Assembly (NCBI RefSeq): GCF_018614775.1
Contig: NZ_JAGGOF010000031.1
Location: forward strand, 1 to 53,266
Direction of reading: 5' to 3'
DNA: 53,266 bases
Source of the DNA: Pseudomonas fluorescens
Lineage (GTDB): Bacteria; Pseudomonadota; Gammaproteobacteria; Pseudomonadales; Pseudomonadaceae
Shown: one piece after another, positions 17,556 to 26,006 of the stretch
How the letters are laid out: each line of letters starts with the position of its first letter
Position numbering within the stretch: the stretch's first letter is position 1
Translations under genes and position numbers: made by a program
Notes under the pieces: model-generated
Database searches by the model: none
Told to the model about the DNA's origin: nothing
Seen by the model: only the letters and a program-made list of their open reading frames with translations

Positions 17556-17879
17556 TCAGTGTGCAGGTACAGCATGTACCTGCATATCTACTCCTAGCGT
17601 AGTGCGAATGACCGCAAATATCGCCGCAAGGTTATCCATGCTTGGATTGCCTTTGGCTGAGAGCATCCGGTGCAAGCTTTTGCTCGGTTTGGAGGTTTCC
17701 TTAGCCAGCTCTTCGAAACCGACGGTGGCATTGATGAGGTCACGAAGGATCATCCTCGCTAGCTCTGGTTCTCCGTTCAAAAACAGGGTTGCGGCTTCGT
17801 CCAGCAGAGCCTGCGCAAACTCAGGCTCACGCCTGGCGCGTTCGGCAATCGTGTGTTTGTAGCTTCGTGTGAGAGCCAT
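17556..17879 (-). CDS. HI1420/HigA-type antitoxin (orphan)
   Basis: The 107-residue protein starts MALTRSYKHTIAERARREPEF and has the helix-turn-helix core INATVGFEELAKETSKPSKSLHRMLSAKGNPS, which is the pattern of the 'downstream of HI1420' addiction-module antidote family. A Shine-Dalgarno GAGG precedes the ATG by 8 nt. Normally it is the second gene of a toxin-antitoxin pair, neutralising a RelE/HigB-like mRNA interferase and repressing the operon. Here the upstream toxin gene is broken, so the antitoxin is orphaned. The open frame continues upstream without a stop, because the deletion in the toxin joins both genes in one frame. Confidence 0.88.
   Translation of the reverse strand: MALTRSYKHTIAERARREPEFAQALLDEAATLFLNGEPELARMILRDLINATVGFEELAKETSKPSKSLHRMLSAKGNPSMDNLAAIFAVIRTTLGVDMQVHAVPAH
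17562..17584. repeat. Perfect 10-bp inverted repeat in antitoxin 3' end
   Basis: TGCAGGTACA is followed 3 nt later by its exact complement. It lies within the last codons of the antitoxin gene (encoding MQVHAVPA) and could fold as an mRNA 3' hairpin or serve as a protein site. Confidence 0.5.
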
Positions 17880-17993
17880 TGCGTTACCTCGTGCTCTTTT
17901 CTGCTTTCTTCCGGGCTTGGAATCCAGACTGGAATACCAGCGCTCAAATGGGCTTGTATTGTCGTCCTGCAGATATTCTTCGAGTGTAATCAC
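17880..17993 (-). pseudogene. Internally deleted HigB/RelE-type toxin
   Basis: Reading from a GTG at 17993 (with AAGG 7 nt upstream) gives VITLEEYLQDDNTSPFERWY, the usual N-terminus of HI1419/HigB-like toxins that pair with HI1420-type antitoxins. After SSLD the sequence jumps to KPGRKQKRARGNA, which looks like the basic C-terminal tail, and then runs directly into the antitoxin ATG. About 60-80 codons with the RNase core are missing. No stop separates the remnant from the antitoxin, consistent with one internal deletion. The remnant cannot encode an active toxin. Confidence 0.75.
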
Positions 17994-18007
17994 GGGCGAC
18001 CTTGAAG

Positions 18008-18023
18008 GTAACAAATAGGTTAC
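18008..18023. promoter_or_regulatory. Candidate autoregulatory operator of the toxin-antitoxin locus
   Basis: GTAAC and GTTAC form an inverted repeat with a 6-nt spacer immediately upstream of the GTG start of the toxin remnant, the usual place for the antitoxin operator. Confidence 0.35.
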
Positions 18024-18049
18024 TTCTTGTGCAAGGTCGCCATCTTGTC

Positions 18050-18775
18050 TTACGCGCTCGAAAGTGCCAACGCCTTAAGTGTTTCCTTAAACGACCAGAA
18101 CTCCCGATCCACCCCCGGCAACACCGGCCGCTTCAACACCAGCACCGGCACCCCACGCTCCCGCGCCACTTCCAGCTTCGGCTCCGTTGCGGTGCTGCCG
18201 CTGTTTTTGCTGACCAGCACATCGATCTGCCGTCGCTCGAACAGCTCGCGCTCGTCGTCAAGGTGAAACGGTCCACGGGCGGCGATGACTTCGCAGCGCT
18301 CGTTGCCGGGGTAAATGTCCAGGGCGCGCAGGGTCCAGAATTGCTCCGGTGGAATTTCGTGCAGATGTTGCAGCGGTTCGCGACCGAGGGTGAACAGGGG
18401 GCGGTGGAACGGTTGCAGGGCCTGGGTCAGTTCGGCCCAGTCGGCCACTTCGCGCCAGTCGTCGCCGGCCTGGGGTTGCCACGCCGGGCGGCGCAGGGCC
18501 CAGCAGGGAATGGCGCAGGCGCGTGCCGCTTGGGCGGCGTTGTGGCTGATCTGGGCGGCGTAGGGGTGGGTGGCGTCCAATAGCAGGCTGATGCGCTGTT
18601 CGCGGATGAACTGCGCCAGGCCTTGCGCGCCGCCGTAGCCGCCGACCCGTACCTGGCAGTTCAGGTCGGTGGGAACGCGACCGACGCCCGCCAGGCTGTA
18701 GATGTGTTGCGGGCCGAGCGTGCGGGCGATGGCGAGGGCTTCGGTGACGCCGCCCAGCAGCAGGATACGGTTCAT
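18050..18775 (-). CDS. cobK: Precorrin-6A reductase
   Basis: The 241-residue cytoplasmic enzyme starts [20 protein letters not shown], with a dinucleotide-binding GGVTEA loop, and contains [17 protein letters not shown] near residue 62 and [22 protein letters not shown] near residue 195, all typical of CobK/CbiJ. It reduces precorrin-6A to precorrin-6B with NADPH in cobalamin synthesis. The ATG at 18775 overlaps the cbiD stop by 4 nt; longer frames run into cbiD. It is the last gene of the minus-strand cob operon. Confidence 0.94.
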   Translation of the reverse strand: MNRILLLGGVTEALAIARTLGPQHIYSLAGVGRVPTDLNCQVRVGGYGGAQGLAQFIREQRISLLLDATHPYAAQISHNAAQAARACAIPCWALRRPAWQPQAGDDWREVADWAELTQALQPFHRPLFTLGREPLQHLHEIPPEQFWTLRALDIYPGNERCEVIAARGPFHLDDERELFERRQIDVLVSKNSGSTATEPKLEVARERGVPVLVLKRPVLPGVDREFWSFKETLKALALSSA

Positions 18776-19869
18776 TTGAGCGCTCCGGCGTGGCCGACGA
18801 TCCCGCCCTGGCGATCGATGGCAAAGACTTCGACTTGTACCTGGCTGGGCACGACGCTGCGGGTGAAGGCCAGGGCGTGCTCGCACACCGCGTCGCCGAG
18901 GGCGATGCCGGCGGCGCTGGCCATTGCCAGGGCTTGCTGGCTGGTGTTGGCGGCGCGGATGTCCTGCTGCAAGGCCTCGTCGGCGCCAATGGCTGCCGCC
19001 CATTCGGCCAGCTGCGGCAGATCGATGCTCGAGTGACGGCTGTGCAGGTCCATGTGGCCGGCGGCGAGTTTGCTGATTTTGCCAAAACCGCCGCAGAGGC
19101 TGAGTTTGTCCACCGGTACCTTGCGCACATGCTTGAGCACCGCACCGACGAAATCGCCCATCTCGATCAGGGCGATTTCCGGCAGATTGTAGACCCGGCG
19201 CATGGTGTCTTCGCTGGCATTGCCGGTGCAGGCGGCGATGTGCAGGTAACCGTTGGTTTTCGCCACGTCGATGCCCTGGTGGATCGAGGCGATGTAGGCC
19301 GCGCAGGAAAACGGCCGGACGATGCCGCTGGTGCCGAGGATCGACAGGCCACCCAGAATCCCCAGGCGGGGGTTCATGGTTTTCAGCGCCAGGGCTTCGC
19401 CGCCCTCGACATTGACCGTGACTTCAAAACCGCCGCTGTAACCGGCCTCTTCGGCCAATCGGCCGAGGTGATCGTTGATCATTTTGCGCGGCACCGGATT
19501 GATTGCCGGCTCACCGACGCCCAAAACCAAGCCCGGTCGCGTCACGGTACCGACGCCGGCGCCGGCCACGAAACGCACGCCGGGTTCTGTCGTCAATCGC
19601 ACCTGGGAAAACAACAGCGCGCCGTGGGTCACGTCCGGGTCATCGCCCGCATCCTTGATCGTCCCGGCCTCGGCGCCCTGGTCGGTCAAGCGGCAGAACT
19701 CCAGGCGCATCTGCACTTGCTTGCCCTTGGGCAGCACGATGTCCACGGCATCGGCGTAAACGCCGCACAGCAGCAGGCGGGCCGCCGCCAGGCTGGTGGC
19801 GGTGGCGCAGCTGCCGGTGGTCAGGCCGCTGCGCAGGGGCGCGGGTTGCTCGGCGGTTTCGTCACGCAT
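18772..19869 (-). CDS. cbiD: Cobalt-precorrin-5B (C1)-methyltransferase CbiD
   Basis: The 365-residue protein has [23 protein letters not shown] near residue 12, [21 protein letters not shown], the NPVPRKMI block and [23 protein letters not shown] near residue 250, which together identify CbiD. It uses S-adenosylmethionine to methylate C1 of the corrin ring. CbiD belongs to the anaerobic (early cobalt) route of other bacteria, yet here it accompanies the oxygen-using cobG; this combination occurs in pseudomonads, where CbiD stands in for CobF. It is translationally coupled to cobL (8-nt overlap) and cobK (4-nt overlap). Confidence 0.95.
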   Translation of the reverse strand: MRDETAEQPAPLRSGLTTGSCATATSLAAARLLLCGVYADAVDIVLPKGKQVQMRLEFCRLTDQGAEAGTIKDAGDDPDVTHGALLFSQVRLTTEPGVRFVAGAGVGTVTRPGLVLGVGEPAINPVPRKMINDHLGRLAEEAGYSGGFEVTVNVEGGEALALKTMNPRLGILGGLSILGTSGIVRPFSCAAYIASIHQGIDVAKTNGYLHIAACTGNASEDTMRRVYNLPEIALIEMGDFVGAVLKHVRKVPVDKLSLCGGFGKISKLAAGHMDLHSRHSSIDLPQLAEWAAAIGADEALQQDIRAANTSQQALAMASAAGIALGDAVCEHALAFTRSVVPSQVQVEVFAIDRQGGIVGHAGALK

Positions 19870-21073
19870 CGAGGGGCTTCGTCAGGTCGAGCAAGGTAAT
19901 CGGCAGCGCTTGGCGCCAAGTGTCGAACTCGCCCAGTGGCTGGGCCTGGGCGATGTGGATCCGGGTCAGTTCGCCGCCGTGGCGTTCGCGCCAGTTCATG
20001 AGGGTCATTTCGCTTTGCAGGGTCACGGCGTTGGCGACCAGGCGTCCGCCGGGCTTGAGCTGTGCCCAACAGGCATCGAGCACGCCTTCGCGGGTGACGC
20101 CGCCGCCGATGAACACCGCGTCCGGTTGCTCCAGTCCTTCCAATGCTTGCGGGGCCCGCCCGCGAATCAGTTGCAGGCCGGGCACGCCGAGCTTGTCGCG
20201 GTTGCGCTCGATCAGCTCCTGGCGACCCTCGTCGGCTTCGATGGCCAGGGCCCGGCAACTGGGGTGGGCGCGCATCCATTCGATGCCGATGGAGCCGCTG
20301 CCGGCGCCGACATCCCAGAGCAACTCACCGGGCGTCGGGGCCAGGCGCGCCAGGGTGACGGCGCGCACGTCGCGCTTGGTCAGTTGGCCGTCGTGCTCGA
20401 ATGCGCTGTCTGGTAAGCCAGCCAGGCGCGACAGGCGCAACGCCGAAGGGTCGGCCCGGCATTCGATGGCGATCAGGTTCAGGTCGGCGACGGTTGGATC
20501 GGACCAATTCGCGGCGTCACCGTCGAGGCGCCGTTCCGCGTCGCCGCCGAGGTGTTCCAGCACGGTCATGGTGCTGGGGCCGAAGCCGCGTTCGCGCAGC
20601 AATGTCGCTACGGCGCTTGGGCTGTGGCGGTCATTGCTCAGTAGCAACAACCTGACGCCGCTGGACAAGTGAGCGTTGAGCACCGCCAAGGGGCGCGCCA
20701 CCAGGGACAGGGTGACCACGTCTTGCAGGGCCCAACCCATGCGCGCTGCCGCCAGCGAACAGGATGATGGCGCGGGGATGACCAGCATCTGATCCTCCGG
20801 CACCTGTTTGGCGAGACTGGCGCCGACGCCGTAGAACATGGGATCGCCACTGGCTAATACACACACCGGCTCACCCCGTCGCGCCAGCAGCGGTTCCAGG
20901 GAGAACGGGCTGGGCCACCGTTCCCGCTCGCCACGAATGCACACCGGCAACAGCGCCAGCTGGCGAGCACTGCCGATAATGCGCGAGGCCCGCAGCAAGG
21001 CATGGCGAGCCGTCCGGCCCAGGCCCTTGAAGCCGTCTTCGCCGATGCCCACTACGGTCAGCCAGGGCGTCAT
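19862..21073 (-). CDS. cobL: Precorrin-6Y C5,15-methyltransferase (decarboxylating), CbiE-CbiT fusion
   Basis: The 403-residue protein joins two methyltransferases. The N-terminal CbiE half (about residues 1-205) has [16 protein letters not shown] and [13 protein letters not shown]; the C-terminal CbiT half has the Rossmann SAM motif [18 protein letters not shown] near residue 234 and [23 protein letters not shown]. It methylates C5 and C15 and decarboxylates the acetate side chain, giving precorrin-8X. It is the first gene of the minus-strand cob operon, divergent from cobG. Confidence 0.96.
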   Translation of the reverse strand: MTPWLTVVGIGEDGFKGLGRTARHALLRASRIIGSARQLALLPVCIRGERERWPSPFSLEPLLARRGEPVCVLASGDPMFYGVGASLAKQVPEDQMLVIPAPSSCSLAAARMGWALQDVVTLSLVARPLAVLNAHLSSGVRLLLLSNDRHSPSAVATLLRERGFGPSTMTVLEHLGGDAERRLDGDAANWSDPTVADLNLIAIECRADPSALRLSRLAGLPDSAFEHDGQLTKRDVRAVTLARLAPTPGELLWDVGAGSGSIGIEWMRAHPSCRALAIEADEGRQELIERNRDKLGVPGLQLIRGRAPQALEGLEQPDAVFIGGGVTREGVLDACWAQLKPGGRLVANAVTLQSEMTLMNWRERHGGELTRIHIAQAQPLGEFDTWRQALPITLLDLTKPLDA

Positions 21074-21165
21074 CTGTGTTCCTCGAATAAGTGGGTTTGA
21101 TCGGCGAGGGCTTGCCCCGCGAACCGGACCGCCATCATACCGCGACCCTCAATCAGCGCGCGAAC

Positions 21166-21254
21166 CTGTGGGAGCGGGCTTGCTCGCGAAAGCGGCGGCA
21201 CATTCAACATCACCGTCTCAGTCAGACCGCTATCGCGAGCAAGCCCGCTCCCAC
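21166..21254. repeat. Paired REP palindrome between divergent cob operons
   Basis: Inverted pair of the GGGAGCGGGCTTGCTCGCGAA variant in the 278-nt divergent region between cobL and cobG. No cobalamin riboswitch (B12 box) could be found in this region. Confidence 0.92.
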
Positions 21255-21351
21255 CGTTTTGATCCGGGAGCACACAATCCGACCGGCAAGCTTTTCATGC
21301 CCCCCGGCAAAGCAGGCATAATGGCGACCTTCGCCAGCATGGCGTGTCTCA

Positions 21352-22686
21352 TTGACCGGTTTCCCCTTGAACGAACGACCATCCTCCTGCGTCATCCGCC
21401 CCTCGGGTTGTCCGGGGTTGTTGCGTGTCGTCCAGGCGCTGGACGGTGGCATCTGCCGGATCAAGCTCGACGGCGGTGCCATCCGGGCCGATCAGGCCGA
21501 GGCCGTGGCGTCGGCGGCCGAGCGTTTTGCCGGCGGGGTGATCGAGGCGACCAACCGGGCCAACCTGCAGATCCGCGGCATCGGCCCTGAGCACGGTGCA
21601 TTGATCGAGCACCTGCTGGCCGCCGGACTCGGCCCCCGAAGCCCGGCCGGCGACGACGTGCGCAACCTGATGCTCAGCCCTTCGGCGGGGATCGACCGGC
21701 AGATGCTGCTCGACACCCGACCACTGGCCGCCGACATACTCGCCACCTTGCAAACCCACGACCGCTTCCATGAACTGTCGGCCAAGTTCGCCGTGCAGTT
21801 GGACGGCGGCGAGGCGCTGGCCATGCTCGACCATCACCATGACCTGTGGCTGTCGGCGTTCAGGCGCGACGGCGAGCCCTGGCTGGCTTTCGGGCTGGCC
21901 GGTTTCCCCCTGGATAAACCCGCGGGGGCGGTCCCCCTGGACGAGGGACATGGGCTGGTCGTGGCAGTGCTGGAACTGTTTATCGAGCTGGCGCGCCCAG
22001 ACCAGATACGCATGCGCGATCTGCTGGCGGAAATCCCCAGCCACGGGTTCATCCAGCAATTGGCCCGCCGCGTATCGCTGCAACCGTGCAGCGATTGGCA
22101 GCGGGAAGCGTCCACCGATGGCTTGCACATCGGCATCCATCCCCAACGCGACGACCGGGTTTATGTCGGCGCTGCGGCCGCTCTTGGCCGGCTCGACGCC
22201 GGCATGCTGCGGGGCGCCGCGCAACTGGCCCGTGAGAAGGGCGACGGTAGCCTGCGCTTCAGCCCTTGGCAAAGCCTGTTGCTACCCAACGTCCATCGCG
22301 AGGACGCGGACGACGTGCTGGCGCGGCTCCAGGCCCTGGGCCTGTTGTGCGCGGCCGAGCAACCCCTGGCGCGACTCATCGCCTGCACCGGTTCCAGTGG
22401 CTGTGGCAAGGCCCAGGCCGACACCAAGGCCGACGCCCGGCTGTTGGCCGACCGGCTACAAGCCGAAGGTGGGCGCTTGAACGTTCATCTGTCCGGTTGC
22501 CCGCGCTCCTGCGCGGCAGCCCACATCGCGCCTGTCACCTTGCTGGCGGTCGCGCCCGGTCGCTACGACCTGTATCTTCGCGACGCCACGCTGCCGGGTT
22601 TCGGCGCGTTGCAGGCGCACCATCTGACTATTGAAGCCGTCAGCCACTGGCTCGACGCTCGCCCCCGGAGCCCCCTTGATGCTTGA
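21352..22686 (+). CDS. cobG: Precorrin-3B synthase
   Basis: The 444-residue enzyme resembles sulfite/nitrite reductases: an N-terminal substrate half beginning IRPSGCPGLLRVVQALDGGICRIKL and an iron-sulfur/sirohaem half with cysteine motifs CTGSSGCGKAQ near residue 346 and SGCPRSC near residue 382. It uses oxygen to hydroxylate and lactonise precorrin-3A, the ring-contraction preparation step of the aerobic pathway. No in-frame ATG exists between the upstream TAA and the conserved core, so the start is a TTG (21352 here; 21367 is the other candidate), with no good Shine-Dalgarno site. The end overlaps cobH by 8 nt. Confidence 0.9.
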   Translation: MTGFPLNERPSSCVIRPSGCPGLLRVVQALDGGICRIKLDGGAIRADQAEAVASAAERFAGGVIEATNRANLQIRGIGPEHGALIEHLLAAGLGPRSPAGDDVRNLMLSPSAGIDRQMLLDTRPLAADILATLQTHDRFHELSAKFAVQLDGGEALAMLDHHHDLWLSAFRRDGEPWLAFGLAGFPLDKPAGAVPLDEGHGLVVAVLELFIELARPDQIRMRDLLAEIPSHGFIQQLARRVSLQPCSDWQREASTDGLHIGIHPQRDDRVYVGAAAALGRLDAGMLRGAAQLAREKGDGSLRFSPWQSLLLPNVHREDADDVLARLQALGLLCAAEQPLARLIACTGSSGCGKAQADTKADARLLADRLQAEGGRLNVHLSGCPRSCAAAHIAPVTLLAVAPGRYDLYLRDATLPGFGALQAHHLTIEAVSHWLDARPRSPLDA

Positions 22687-23305
22687 TTACATCCGCGACG
22701 GTCAGGAGATCTATCGCAATTCCTTCGCGATCATCCGCGCCGAGGCCAACCTGGCGCGCATTCCGGCCGACCTGGAAAAACTCGCGGTGCGGGTGATCCA
22801 CGCCTGCGGCATGGTCGAAGCCGTCGATGGCCTGCAGTTTTCCGCCGGCGCCGGCACGGCCGGGCGCCAGGCGTTGGCTGCCGGTGCGCCGATCCTCTGC
22901 GATGCGCGGATGGTCAGCGAAGGCGTGACCCGCGCGCGGCTGCCGGCGAACAACCCGGTGATCTGCACCTTGCGCGACGACAGCGTGCCAGCGCTGGCCC
23001 TTGAGCTGGGCAACACCCGTTCGGCCGCCGCCCTGGAACTGTGGCGCCCGCACCTGGAAGGCAGCGTCGTGGTCATCGGTAACGCGCCGACCGCGCTGTT
23101 CTACCTGCTGGAAATGCTCGATGCCGGCGCGCCGAAACCGGCCCTGATCCTCGGCTTCCCGGTGGGCTTCGTCGGCGCCGCCGAGTCCAAGGCGATGCTT
23201 GCGGCCAACAGCCGCGGCGTGCCGTTCGTGATCATGCAAGGTCGGCTGGGCGGCAGCGCCATGGCCGCCGCCGCCGTCAATGCCCTCGCCACGGAGATCG
23301 AATGA
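22679..23305 (+). CDS. cobH: Precorrin-8X methylmutase
   Basis: The 208-residue protein starts [20 protein letters not shown] and contains the catalytic-histidine region [11 protein letters not shown] near residue 38, [16 protein letters not shown] near residue 78 and [14 protein letters not shown] near residue 160, defining CobH/CbiC. It moves the C11 methyl group to C12, forming hydrogenobyrinic acid. I chose the ATG at 22679, which has GGAG 8 nt upstream and overlaps the end of cobG; an earlier in-frame start would extend into cobG. It also overlaps cobI by 4 nt. Confidence 0.96.
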   Translation: MLDYIRDGQEIYRNSFAIIRAEANLARIPADLEKLAVRVIHACGMVEAVDGLQFSAGAGTAGRQALAAGAPILCDARMVSEGVTRARLPANNPVICTLRDDSVPALALELGNTRSAAALELWRPHLEGSVVVIGNAPTALFYLLEMLDAGAPKPALILGFPVGFVGAAESKAMLAANSRGVPFVIMQGRLGGSAMAAAAVNALATEIE

Positions 23306-24036
23306 TGCAGCAGCCTGGACGTCTGATCGGCCTCGGCGTGGGCCCCGGTGACCCGGAACTGATTACGGTCAAGGCCCTGCGCCTGTTGCGCGAGTCGCCG
23401 GTGGTGGCGTATTTCGTCGCCAAGGGCAAGAAAGGCAACGCCTTCGGCATCATCGAGGCCCATTTGCAGGAGGCGCAAACCCTGTTGCCGCTGGTCTACC
23501 CAGTGACCACCGAAGCGCTGCCGGCGCCGCTGTCCTACGAACAGATCATCGCCGATTTCTACGACACCGCCGCCGAACAGTTGACGGTGCACCTGGACGC
23601 CGGCCGCGACGTCGCGGTGATCTGCGAGGGTGATCCGTTCTTCTACGGCTCCTACATGTACCTGCATGATCGCCTCGCCGAGCGCTATGACGCCGAAGTC
23701 ATTCCGGGCGTGTGCTCGATGCTGGGCGGCGCGTCGGTACTGGGGGCGCCGCTGGTGTATCGCAACCAGAGCCTGTCAGTGCTGTCCGGTGTGCTGCCCC
23801 ATGAAGAGCTCAAGCGCCGCCTGGCCGATGCCGACGCGGCGGTGATCATGAAGCTGGGACGCAACTTCCCCAAGGTCCGCCAGGTGCTCCAGGAATTGGG
23901 CCTGGACGGGCGGGCGCTCTACGTTGAGCGGGCGACCATGGCCAACCAGAAAATCGTGCCGCTGGATGAGGTCGAGCCGATGTCCTCGCCGTACTTCTCG
24001 CTGATCATCGTGCCGGGCGAGCGGTGGCAAGGTTGA
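23302..24036 (+). CDS. cobI: Precorrin-2 C20-methyltransferase
   Basis: The 244-residue member of the tetrapyrrole methylase family has the N-terminal [22 protein letters not shown], the SAM-binding [18 protein letters not shown] near residue 108 and [18 protein letters not shown] near residue 135. It methylates C20 of precorrin-2 with S-adenosylmethionine. Overlaps of 4 nt with cobH and 1 nt with cobJ show a compact operon. Confidence 0.96.
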   Translation: MMQQPGRLIGLGVGPGDPELITVKALRLLRESPVVAYFVAKGKKGNAFGIIEAHLQEAQTLLPLVYPVTTEALPAPLSYEQIIADFYDTAAEQLTVHLDAGRDVAVICEGDPFFYGSYMYLHDRLAERYDAEVIPGVCSMLGGASVLGAPLVYRNQSLSVLSGVLPHEELKRRLADADAAVIMKLGRNFPKVRQVLQELGLDGRALYVERATMANQKIVPLDEVEPMSSPYFSLIIVPGERWQG

Positions 24037-25730
24037 TGACTTCCAATACGCCGGCCATCGTCATCCTGGGCCCGGGCAGCCTCGCAACGGCGCAACGTAT
24101 CCAGCAACGTTATCCGGACGCGCTGATCCACGGCCTGGCCGGACGGGTCGAAGGCGCGGACCGGCAGTACGCCGAATTCGGCGCGACCCTGCGCGAACTC
24201 TATCTGCAGAACACACCGATCATCGCCCTGTGCGCGGCCGGCATCGTCATCCGCACGCTGGCGCCGCTGCTGCTGGAAAAGGGCCAGGAGCCGCCGGTGC
24301 TGGCGGTGGCCGAGGATGGCAGCGCCGTGGTGCCGCTGCTGGGCGGCTTGGGCGGGGTCAATGTCATGGCCCGTGAAATCGCCCAGGCGCTGCACGTAAT
24401 GCCGGCGATCACCACCAGCGGCGAGCTGCGTTTCGGCACTTGCCTGCTCAATCCGCCGAGCGGCTATAGCCTCGGTGATCTGGAGCAGGGCAAGCGCTTC
24501 GTGTCGGATTTGCTGGCCGGCGAATCGGTGCGCATCGACGGTGCCGCGCCGTGGCTGGATCAGGCGCAGTTGCCCCAGGATGCCCAGGCGCGGCTGGCGA
24601 TTCGGGTCGACAGTGCGGCGGGTGTGCCAGCGGTGGACGAGCTGCGTATCTATCCACGCAATGTCGTGGTCGCGATAGCGGCGGGTGCGTCGCCGGCCAT
24701 TGGCGAGGCCTTGCAGGCGGCCGGCCTCGCGGTGCAGTCGCTGGCGTGTCTGTTGGCAGCGGACAGTGACATGGCGCGGCTCGAACTGCACGAAGCCGCC
24801 GCGGCCCTGAACGTGCCGCTACGGTTTGCGCCGGCCCAGGGAGCGGTCGGCCCATGGCTGAGCGAAGCCCTCGGAATACCCGCGTCGGTTCGCGTGGTGG
24901 GCGAGCATGCCGTCGCGGTGGCCGAACACCCCCTCGACCCACAACGGATCGGCCGACCGCGCGGGCGTCTGGCAGTGATCGGCCTGGGTCCGGGGGCCGC
25001 CGAGCTGATGGTGCCGGCGGTGCGCGCCGAACTCGATCGCGCCACCGATGTGCTCGGCTACGAAACCTACGTGCGCATGGCCGGCCCTTTCCGGGCTGAC
25101 CAAGTGCAGCACTGCACCGACAACCGCGAGGAAATGCAGCGGGCCCGCCATGCTTTCGAACTGGCGGCCCAGGGGCGCTCCGTGGTGGTGGTGTCCTCCG
25201 GCGACCCTGGCGTGTTCGCCATGGCCGCAGCGGTGCTCGAAGCGTTGCATGAGTCGACGCAGGCCGATTGGCACCAGGTCGATCTGCAGATCCTTCCGGG
25301 CGTCTCGGCCTCACTGGCGACGGCCGCCCAGGCCGGCGCACCGCTGGGCCATGATTTTTGCGTGATGTCGCTGTCGGACAACCTCAAGCCATGGTCGATC
25401 ATCGAAAAGCGCCTGGACCTGGCCGCCGAGGCGGACCTGGCCCTGGCGTTCTACAACCCGATCTCCCGGTCCCGGTCCTGGCAGCTGGGTCGGGCGCTGG
25501 AAATCGTCGCGCAGCATCGCACGGCGCAAACGCCGGTGGTCCTGGGCCGCGACATTGGCCGCCCGGGCCAGACCTTGCGCGTTACCACGCTGGGGCAATT
25601 GACTCCGGATCAGGTGGACATGCGCACCATGGTGTTGATCGGCTCCTCCACGACCTGCGTGTTTGCGCGCAGCGATGGCGGCGAGTGGGTGTACACACCG
25701 CGCTGGTACGGCGAAAAACCTGGCGCATAA
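24036..25730 (+). CDS. cobJ: CbiG/CobE-CobJ fusion: precorrin-3B C17-methyltransferase
   Basis: The 564-residue protein has two parts. Residues 1-300 hold a CbiG-like N-terminal half (CAAGIVIRTLAPLL, VVPLLGGLGGVNVMAREIA, TTSGELRFGTCLL) followed by a CobE/CbiG C-terminal domain (VVVAIAAGASPAIGEALQAAG). Residues 310-560 form the CobJ tetrapyrrole methylase (RLAVIGLGPGAAELM, VVSSGDPGVFAMAAAVLEAL, LPGVSASLATAAQAGAPLGHDF). It methylates C17 and contracts the ring. I chose the ATG at 24036, overlapping the cobI stop as TGATG, over the ORF start 12 nt earlier. Last gene of the operon. Confidence 0.94.
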   Translation: MTSNTPAIVILGPGSLATAQRIQQRYPDALIHGLAGRVEGADRQYAEFGATLRELYLQNTPIIALCAAGIVIRTLAPLLLEKGQEPPVLAVAEDGSAVVPLLGGLGGVNVMAREIAQALHVMPAITTSGELRFGTCLLNPPSGYSLGDLEQGKRFVSDLLAGESVRIDGAAPWLDQAQLPQDAQARLAIRVDSAAGVPAVDELRIYPRNVVVAIAAGASPAIGEALQAAGLAVQSLACLLAADSDMARLELHEAAAALNVPLRFAPAQGAVGPWLSEALGIPASVRVVGEHAVAVAEHPLDPQRIGRPRGRLAVIGLGPGAAELMVPAVRAELDRATDVLGYETYVRMAGPFRADQVQHCTDNREEMQRARHAFELAAQGRSVVVVSSGDPGVFAMAAAVLEALHESTQADWHQVDLQILPGVSASLATAAQAGAPLGHDFCVMSLSDNLKPWSIIEKRLDLAAEADLALAFYNPISRSRSWQLGRALEIVAQHRTAQTPVVLGRDIGRPGQTLRVTTLGQLTPDQVDMRTMVLIGSSTTCVFARSDGGEWVYTPRWYGEKPGA

Positions 25731-25737
25731 GCCCGTT

Positions 25738-25763
25738 GTGGCGAGGGATAAATCCCCTCGCCA
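25738..25763 (+). terminator. Stem-loop after cobJ
   Basis: GTGGCGAGGG and CCCCTCGCCAC pair around ATAAAT directly after the cobJ stop. It has no T-run and resembles another common Pseudomonas repeat type, so it may be a repeat that serves as the operon end. Confidence 0.55.
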
Positions 25764-26006
25764 CCTGTTCATCCATTTCCTTACATAAACTGCACTACGG
25801 CGACTGAGTATGGGCATACATACGATGTAATCAGCCAGAGTTGTGGTTATTTAAATGATTAAACTAGATTGTCGCTGTCCGCAGGAGCGGTCATTCAACG
25901 CACACATCCGTATAAAAGGATCGGATGTTCGTGATTAAACAATTTTAGTCGGCGCTGGATTCAATTCGAGCCGACTGGATAGGCGATACAGGGAAGTATT
26001 TAACTT

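Noticed and set aside
21074..21351. Possible cobalamin riboswitch before cobG or cobL
   Set aside because: No B12-box sequence or pseudoknot arrangement was found on either strand, and most of the space is a REP pair.
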